Origin: a bacterium
Lineage (GTDB): Bacteria > Bacteroidota > Bacteroidia > Bacteroidales > Muribaculaceae
DNA length: 64,000 bases
NCBI GenBank assembly: GCA_004561555.1
Contig: SFVH01000001.1
Coordinates: forward strand, 10,255-74,254
Direction of reading: 5' to 3'
Positions 58,575-64,000 of this stretch are shown piece by piece. The stretch's first letter is position 1. Every line of letters starts with the position of its first letter. Under the pieces are notes generated by a model. That model made no database searches. It saw nothing but the letters and a program-made list of their open reading frames with translations, and had not been told where the DNA came from. A program made the position numbers and the translations under genes.

Positions 58575-58606
58575 TCGACATAATAACAAATCAAACCGTT
58601 TACATA

Positions 58607-61423
58607 ATGAAAAAAATCACAATTCTTTTCTCGCTGTTTATAGCGACAATGATGGTAATGCCCGTCAAAGCGCAAGACGATGTGCTTCATCAGCAATTAC
58701 CAATAGACAAAGAGGTGCGCTATGGGGTGCTTCCCAATGGGCTAACCTACTATGTGCGTCACAATGAAGAGCCAAAAAATCGCGCCGAATTTCACATCGC
58801 GCAAAAAGTGGGTTCAATCCTTGAAGAAGAAAACCAACGCGGACTTGCTCACTTCCTCGAACATATGGCATTTAACGGATTGGAGCACTATCCCGGCAAA
58901 TCGATGCTTGAATATTTTCAAAGCATAGGGTTGACCTTTGGTGGAGATATCAATGCTTACACAGGTTTTGACGAAACGGTATATCGCTTGTCAAACGTGC
59001 CTACAGACAGAGTGGAAGTGCTCGACTCAGCCTTGTTGGTACTCCATGATTGGGCGTGTGCCATCACCCTTGACCCGGCAGAGATTGATGCCGAACGTGG
59101 AGTAATCCATGAAGAATGGCGCACCGGAGCTGATGCCACTCAGCGACTTTACGAAAGTGTGTTGCCAATAATCTTCCATGATAGCAAATATGCCTATCGT
59201 ATGCCTATCGGCACAATGGACGTGGTGATGAATTTCAAGCCACAAGAGATTCGCGACTATTATCACCGCTGGTATCGTCCCGACCAACAAGGCATTATTG
59301 TGATTGGCGACTTCGATGCCGAAAAGATGGAACAAAAAATCATTGATATGTTCTCAACAATAAAAATGCCGGAAAATCCGGCAAAACGAGAATATTTCCC
59401 GGTACCCGACCATAAAGGCATCGATTATGCTATTCATACCGACCCAGAATCGTCTAACGCCTTGGCATATATTTTCTTTCAACATCCCACTACTCCAACA
59501 GACGAGCGGAGCACCATCGGCTATGTGCGCAAAGAGCTAATCTCCGACCTTGCTTGCTCTATGCTCAACAATCGCTTCAGCGAAATTGCACAAACTCCTG
59601 AGGCTCCGTTTATGTATGCCGGCAGCTTTGATGACAACTTCTTCATTGCCAAAACCAAAGATGCTTACACTTTAATCGGAGTAGCAAAAGACGGTATGCT
59701 CAATGAAACTTTTGAAAGCGTGCTCACTGAAGCGCAACGCATCAACCTTCACGGCTTTACAGCAACCGAGCTGGCGCGTGCCGTGGCTGAACTCTCCACT
59801 TCGCTCGAAAATCTCTACAACGAGCGCAACAAGCACAAAAACCTCGCTTATGCCGAAGAGTATATTGACCATTTCACCGATGGCGGATATATTCCCGGAA
59901 TAGAAATTGAATGCCAATTAAAAATGGCTTTGCTACCGACTATCACAGTAGAAGAGGTGTCGGAATATGCAAAAAATGCCATCTCCGACGATAATGTAAG
60001 CATCATTCTCAACGCTCCGAAAAAAGAGGGGGTTGTTTATCCCTCAAAAGAAGATATCGAGCAACTGTTTGCCGGCATTTTTTCTCAAGATGTTGAAGCT
60101 TATGTGGACAACGTAAACAATGAACCGCTGATTGCTGAAGAACCTACAGCCGGAAAAATCATCTCTGAAACAAAAGACGAAGCCACAGGCATCACCACAA
60201 TGACTCTTTCAAATGGTGCTAAGGTGCAACTTAAGCCTACAGATTTCAAAAACGATGAAATCCTTATGTCGGCAGAAAGTATTGGCGGATATTGGGCTTA
60301 TAAAAATCAATACAGCCCGGAATTACATATGGTGGATTTAGCAGTAGAGAGCAGTGCATTAGGTAGCTACACTCGCAGCAATCTTGAAAAATATATGGCT
60401 GGCAAAAAAGCATCTTTGAGCTTCTCGTTAACCAACGACCGCGAGAAATTCTCCGGCACGAGCGTAAAGAAAGATTTGGAGACTCTTTTGCAACTCAACT
60501 ATCTCTATTTCACCGACGTACGTCCCGATGAAAAGGCATTTGAAGCGAGCCGCAGCACTTATATCTCGCACATCTCTATGGCGAAAAACAACCCTGACGT
60601 TGCATTTAGAGATTCTGTAAAATCTACTGTTTCTCATCACAATCGTTTGGAGATGAATCCCACGGTTGAAGCACTAAAAGCATTAGACTACGGCAAATCA
60701 CTCGATATTTATCGCCAACGCGTGAGCAATGCCGGCGACTTCGTGTTCTCTTTTGTGGGTAGCTTCGACGTGGATAGCATACGTCCGCTCATTGAGAAAT
60801 ATATAGCTTCTCTCCCCGACAATGGAGCACGCGAAAAGACCAAATTTATACCCAAAGGCATAAATGGCAAAATCGAAAACAAATTTGAACTGCCGATGGA
60901 AAATCCGAAAATGTCTATCCGCTGTCAAGTGGAGGGAAATATGAAATTCTCACTCAAAAACAAGGTGATGACAGAATTGCTTTCGGAAGTAATGGACATT
61001 GTGTATACTCGCACTATCCGAGAAGAAGAAGGCGGAACATATGGCGTAGGCACTTACGCTTATCTTTCTTTTATCAAAAACCAATATGCATTCCTACTCC
61101 AATTTGACACCAATATGGAAGCCGGTGAGCGGCTCATAAATAGAGCCCTTAAAGAGCTGAAAAATGTGGTAGAAAATGGTGCTGATGCCGCCGATTTCCA
61201 AAAGGTGAAAGAAGCCGCTATCAAAGATTATGAAACTCAACTTTGCGAAAATCACTACTGGATGTCGGTGCTTAGCTATCGCACCCTCGGTGTGGATTCT
61301 TACACTGGTATGCTTGACATCCTTAACAATCTCACTCTTGAGGACTTCAATCAATTCCTAAAGAAAAATGTGAAACTCAACAATCAAGCTATTATTGTGA
61401 TGAACGGCATCTCAAAAGAGTAA
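58607..61423 (+). CDS. M16 family zinc metallopeptidase (insulinase type)
   Basis: A 938-aa periplasmic peptidase (signal KKITILFSLFIATMMVMPVKAQ). The inverted zinc motif HXXEH is H82-F-L-E85-H86 in LAHFLEHMAFNGL, and the downstream glutamate lies in AEIDAERGVIHEEW. The two-halved structure of M16 proteins follows, with the second half starting near IISETKDEATGITTMTLSNG and containing REEEGGTYGVGTYAYLS. The full length and intact motif suggest an active enzyme degrading peptides. It is a single gene with a terminator. Confidence 0.93.
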   Translation: MKKITILFSLFIATMMVMPVKAQDDVLHQQLPIDKEVRYGVLPNGLTYYVRHNEEPKNRAEFHIAQKVGSILEEENQRGLAHFLEHMAFNGLEHYPGKSMLEYFQSIGLTFGGDINAYTGFDETVYRLSNVPTDRVEVLDSALLVLHDWACAITLDPAEIDAERGVIHEEWRTGADATQRLYESVLPIIFHDSKYAYRMPIGTMDVVMNFKPQEIRDYYHRWYRPDQQGIIVIGDFDAEKMEQKIIDMFSTIKMPENPAKREYFPVPDHKGIDYAIHTDPESSNALAYIFFQHPTTPTDERSTIGYVRKELISDLACSMLNNRFSEIAQTPEAPFMYAGSFDDNFFIAKTKDAYTLIGVAKDGMLNETFESVLTEAQRINLHGFTATELARAVAELSTSLENLYNERNKHKNLAYAEEYIDHFTDGGYIPGIEIECQLKMALLPTITVEEVSEYAKNAISDDNVSIILNAPKKEGVVYPSKEDIEQLFAGIFSQDVEAYVDNVNNEPLIAEEPTAGKIISETKDEATGITTMTLSNGAKVQLKPTDFKNDEILMSAESIGGYWAYKNQYSPELHMVDLAVESSALGSYTRSNLEKYMAGKKASLSFSLTNDREKFSGTSVKKDLETLLQLNYLYFTDVRPDEKAFEASRSTYISHISMAKNNPDVAFRDSVKSTVSHHNRLEMNPTVEALKALDYGKSLDIYRQRVSNAGDFVFSFVGSFDVDSIRPLIEKYIASLPDNGAREKTKFIPKGINGKIENKFELPMENPKMSIRCQVEGNMKFSLKNKVMTELLSEVMDIVYTRTIREEEGGTYGVGTYAYLSFIKNQYAFLLQFDTNMEAGERLINRALKELKNVVENGADAADFQKVKEAAIKDYETQLCENHYWMSVLSYRTLGVDSYTGMLDILNNLTLEDFNQFLKKNVKLNNQAIIVMNGISKE

Positions 61424-61455
61424 TAGTAACAAGTGATTTTTAATAAATGATTCAG

Positions 61456-61489
61456 GGATGCGTTGCCTACGACAGCGCATCCTTTTTTT
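61456..61489 (+). terminator. Terminator of the M16 peptidase gene
   Basis: GGATGCG (61456-61462) pairs with CGCATCC (61476-61482), followed by seven T. Confidence 0.88.
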
Positions 61490-61580
61490 GGCATTTATGA
61501 ATTATTAAATCAAAAAATCGGCAAGATTAACATATAATTTGTAACTTCAACGCCAAAATTAATACAAAATTTTCACAAAA

Positions 61581-62534
61581 ATGAGAAATTTCACTACAGT
61601 AAGCGACATAGGCGACATGCGCCAAGCAGTTAAAGAAGCTCTCGAAGTAAAGGCTAATCGTTTTGGATATAAGCATTTGGGCGAAAACCGTACGCTCCTG
61701 ATGATATTCTTCAACTCTTCACTACGCACACGACTGAGCACCCAAAAAGCAGCCTTAAATCTGGGAATGAACGTAATCGTGCTCGATGTAAATCAAGGAG
61801 CTTGGAAGTTGGAAACCGAGCGCGGCGTGATTATGGACGGCGACAAACCCGAGCATCTACTGGAAGCCATCCCGGTGATGGGATGCTACTGCGACGTGAT
61901 TGGTGTGCGCTCATTTGCTCGCTTCGAAAGCAAAGCCGATGACTACTCTGAAAAAATCCTAAACCAGTTTATTAAATACTCCGGACGCCCGGTATTTAGT
62001 ATGGAGGCTGCTACTCGCCACCCGTTGCAGAGTTTTGCCGACCTTATCACAATCGAAGAGTATAAGACCAAGCAACGTCCGAAGGTAGTGCTAACATGGG
62101 CCCCCCACCCGAAAGCTCTACCACAAGCCGTGCCCAACTCATTTGCAGAATGGATGCGCGCTGCCGACTACGACTTTGTTATTACACATCCTCATGGCTA
62201 TGAACTTGACGACCAATTCACACGCGGCGTGCCCATTATCTATGACCAAGATGAAGCACTGAAAGGAGCCGATTTTGTATATGCTAAAAATTGGGCAGCC
62301 TATGCCGACCCCAACTACGGCAAAGTACTATCTACCGACCGTGCCTGGACCATAACTACCGAAAAAATGGCTCTCACCAACAATGCTTATTTTATGCACT
62401 GTCTACCGGTAAGACGCAATATGATTGTAAGCGACGATGTTATCGAAAGCCCACAATCTATAGTTATTCCCGAAGCAGCCAATCGTGAGATTTCTGCCAC
62501 CGTCGTGCTCAAGCGCATATTGGAATCATTATAG
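61581..62534 (+). CDS. argF': N-succinylornithine carbamoyltransferase
   Basis: A 317-aa arginine-biosynthesis enzyme transferring carbamoyl to N-succinyl-L-ornithine. The carbamoyl-phosphate motif is FFNSSLRTRLST and the ornithine-side motif is FMHCLPVRRNM. Residue 90 is proline (GDKPEHLLEA); in this family Pro at this place marks the succinyl-specific enzyme of Bacteroides, while Glu marks the acetyl-specific one. No other arg gene is adjacent. Confidence 0.95.
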   Translation: MRNFTTVSDIGDMRQAVKEALEVKANRFGYKHLGENRTLLMIFFNSSLRTRLSTQKAALNLGMNVIVLDVNQGAWKLETERGVIMDGDKPEHLLEAIPVMGCYCDVIGVRSFARFESKADDYSEKILNQFIKYSGRPVFSMEAATRHPLQSFADLITIEEYKTKQRPKVVLTWAPHPKALPQAVPNSFAEWMRAADYDFVITHPHGYELDDQFTRGVPIIYDQDEALKGADFVYAKNWAAYADPNYGKVLSTDRAWTITTEKMALTNNAYFMHCLPVRRNMIVSDDVIESPQSIVIPEAANREISATVVLKRILESL

Positions 62535-62629
62535 CAACAACAAGTTGCGTTTTGGAAACCAATAACGCATAATTTTGCGCAAAATGTAAGAAAAATTTGC
62601 TTTATTAGTATAATTTTTCTACATTTGCC

Positions 62630-62637
62630 ATGCATTT
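62630..62637 (+). promoter_or_regulatory. -7 box of asnA
   Basis: TACATTTG, a full TAnnTTTG match, 19 nt before the asnA ATG; the -33 partner is unclear. Confidence 0.5.
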
Positions 62638-62656
62638 ATAAGAAAAGCATAACATA

Positions 62657-63691
62657 ATGGCACTAATTATCCCGGAAAATTATCGACTGAAACTGCTTCC
62701 CGAAACTACGGAGATAGCAATCAAATACATTAAAGAGGCTTTTCAAGAACGCCTCGCCAAAAAATTAAACCTACGTCGCGTCACAGCCCCGTTATTTGTG
62801 CTCTCCGGCACCGGACTAAACGATGACCTTAATGGTGTGGAGCATGCTGTGGGCTTCGACATCGCATGCATGAACAATCGACATGCCGAAGTGGTGCACT
62901 CGCTTGCCAAGTGGAAGCGAGCGAAACTCGGCGCCTACAAAATAGCAAGAGGCTTCGGTCTTTACACCGATATGAATGCTATACGCACTTCGGAAGATTT
63001 AGACAATATTCACTCTCTATATGTGGACCAATGGGACTGGGAGCAAACGATTGACAAAAGCGACCGCACCCTCGACTATCTCATCGCCACTGTAAAGAAA
63101 ATTTACGAAGCGCTACGCGAAACGGAATGGCTCATTTACGAGAGATTCCCGCACATCACACCGGTATTACCCGAAGATATTAAGGTGATACATTCGCAAC
63201 AACTACTTGATATGTATCCCAACCTTTCAGCAAAAGAGCGAGAAAGAGAAGTGACAAAACGCTTCAAAGCGGTATTTATCGTGGGAATTGGAGCCAAACT
63301 CTCCAACGGTGAGCCTCATGACGGACGCGCACCCGACTACGACGATTGGATTTCAACCAACAGCGACGGCTACCAAGGTCTCAATGGCGACCTTATGCTT
63401 TGGAACGAAGTGCTTGACATTCCATTCGAACTTTCGTCAATGGGCATCCGTGTAAGTGAGGAGTCGCTACATCAACAACTTGTGGAACGCAATTGTACTG
63501 AACGCGAAAAATTACAATTTCACAGTAGCTTACTTGCCGGCAAATTGCCATATTCCATCGGTGGTGGTATCGGACAAAGCCGCCTTTGTATGTTCTTGCT
63601 ACAAAAAGCACACATCGGAGAAGTGCAAGCTAGTATTTGGCCGGAAGACCATATGGAGAAATGTCATAAAGCCGGCATATATCTAATGTAA
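62657..63691 (+). CDS. asnA: Aspartate-ammonia ligase
   Basis: A 344-aa AsnA-type enzyme making asparagine from aspartate and ammonia with ATP. It has the class II tRNA-synthetase-like fold: RVTAPLFVLSGTGLNDDLNG, YVDQWDWEQTI, GRAPDYDDW and a C-terminal GGGIGQSRLCMFLLQK. The length and all motifs are normal. Confidence 0.96.
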   Translation: MALIIPENYRLKLLPETTEIAIKYIKEAFQERLAKKLNLRRVTAPLFVLSGTGLNDDLNGVEHAVGFDIACMNNRHAEVVHSLAKWKRAKLGAYKIARGFGLYTDMNAIRTSEDLDNIHSLYVDQWDWEQTIDKSDRTLDYLIATVKKIYEALRETEWLIYERFPHITPVLPEDIKVIHSQQLLDMYPNLSAKEREREVTKRFKAVFIVGIGAKLSNGEPHDGRAPDYDDWISTNSDGYQGLNGDLMLWNEVLDIPFELSSMGIRVSEESLHQQLVERNCTEREKLQFHSSLLAGKLPYSIGGGIGQSRLCMFLLQKAHIGEVQASIWPEDHMEKCHKAGIYLM

Positions 63692-63727
63692 TTTGTGATT
63701 GAGGCACATTATTTTTGCATAACATAG

Positions 63728-63778
63728 GCAATAACAAGAGAAGCCTAACGGCTCAACTTGTTATTGCTTGCTGTTTTT
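63728..63778 (+). terminator. Terminator of asnA
   Basis: GCAATAACAAG (63728-63738) pairs perfectly with CTTGTTATTGC (63757-63767), with a small inner AGCC/GGCT stem, followed by TTGCTGTTTTT. Confidence 0.8.
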
Positions 63779-63879
63779 GTACATATAGGGAATATTTCAT
63801 TCACAAAAAAAAGCGAGCAATAATTTGTAATAGTTGGCTTTATCTAATATAAACATATGAATATTAGACATAAAGAATA

Positions 63880-63911
63880 TTTGATAATTATTTGTTTTAT
63901 CACTATATTTG
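63880..63911 (+). promoter_or_regulatory. Promoter of the gene at the right edge
   Basis: TTTG (63880-63883), a 20-nt spacer and TATATTTG (63904-63911), a full consensus match 21 nt before the ATG at 63933. Confidence 0.75.
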
Positions 63912-63932
63912 TAATTGCAAAACTATGGCATT

Positions 63933-64000
63933 ATGGCAAAGCGTTTTCCGATAGGCATCCAAGACTTCGAGAAGCTCCGAAAATCGGGGTTTTGTTACGT
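63933..64000 (+). CDS. AAA-ATPase-like protein, N-terminus only (runs off right edge)
   Basis: Twenty-two codons from the ATG at 63933 read MAKRFPIGIQDFEKLRKSGF and on to the window edge. This is the typical opening of Bacteroidales proteins with an AAA-ATPase-like domain and a C-terminal PD-(D/E)XK nuclease-like domain. These are often present in many copies per genome. A consensus promoter lies just upstream. The rest is outside the window. Confidence 0.7.
   Translation, partial: MAKRFPIGIQDFEKLRKSGFCY

Overview
The window looks like a chromosomal segment of a gut-type Bacteroidales bacterium, most likely Muribaculaceae or a close relative. This rests on two SusC/SusD polysaccharide utilization loci (PULs), many promoters of the Bacteroidetes form TTTG-N19-21-TAnnTTTG, an N-succinylornithine carbamoyltransferase, Bacteroidetes-type IspG and TrpB2, a parA-parB-DUF5683-mltD cluster, and C-terminal sorting domains resembling type A signals of the type IX secretion system (T9SS). 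The genus assignment is inference; no rRNA or tRNA gene was seen.

Layout. 1-3.8 kb (minus strand): the start of a secreted protein that runs off the left edge, then two paralogous secreted multi-module proteins with C-terminal sorting domains. 3.9-15.9 kb (plus): PUL1, with a SusR-like membrane regulator, SusC, SusD, a SusE/F-like lipoprotein, a GH27-like lipoprotein and a SusB-type GH97. The three SusB catalytic glutamates are conserved, so an alpha-glucan (starch- or dextran-like) is the likely substrate. 16-23.5 kb: TrpB2, two GYF_2/CD225-like membrane proteins, a DUF4190-like protein, an aspartate aminotransferase, an EF-hand-like acidic protein, a YiiX-like cysteine hydrolase lipoprotein, a decayed SusC fragment and a small membrane protein. 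23.5-36 kb: core genes (mtaB, an LpxL-like acyltransferase, a GT2, a mannose-1-phosphate guanylyltransferase, gap, an outer-membrane phospholipase A, a DUF2851 protein, and a minus-strand rpoN/PAP2-like/purE/ispG operon).

36-51 kb: PUL2. A divergent beta-propeller/Y_Y_Y/HTH regulator faces SusC, SusD, a putative surface binding protein, two GH16, a GH3 and a GH128. The enzymes point to beta-1,3-glucan (laminarin or curdlan type). Three of these secreted products carry T9SS-like C-terminal domains, so the locus appears to combine Sus import with possible T9SS surface display. 51-58.5 kb: a long plus-strand cluster of parA, parB, DUF5683, an MltD-like transglycosylase with five LysM repeats, a YbhN-like flippase-type protein, an unknown membrane protein and an M28 lipoprotein. 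58.6-64 kb: an M16 peptidase, N-succinylornithine carbamoyltransferase, asnA and the start of a probable AAA-ATPase-like protein.

The most notable observations are the hybrid Sus/T9SS-signal beta-glucan locus, the uncharacterised GH27-like enzyme paired with GH97, the paired secreted modular proteins beside PUL1, intra-operon hairpins in PUL2, and the SusC relic at about 22.6 kb.
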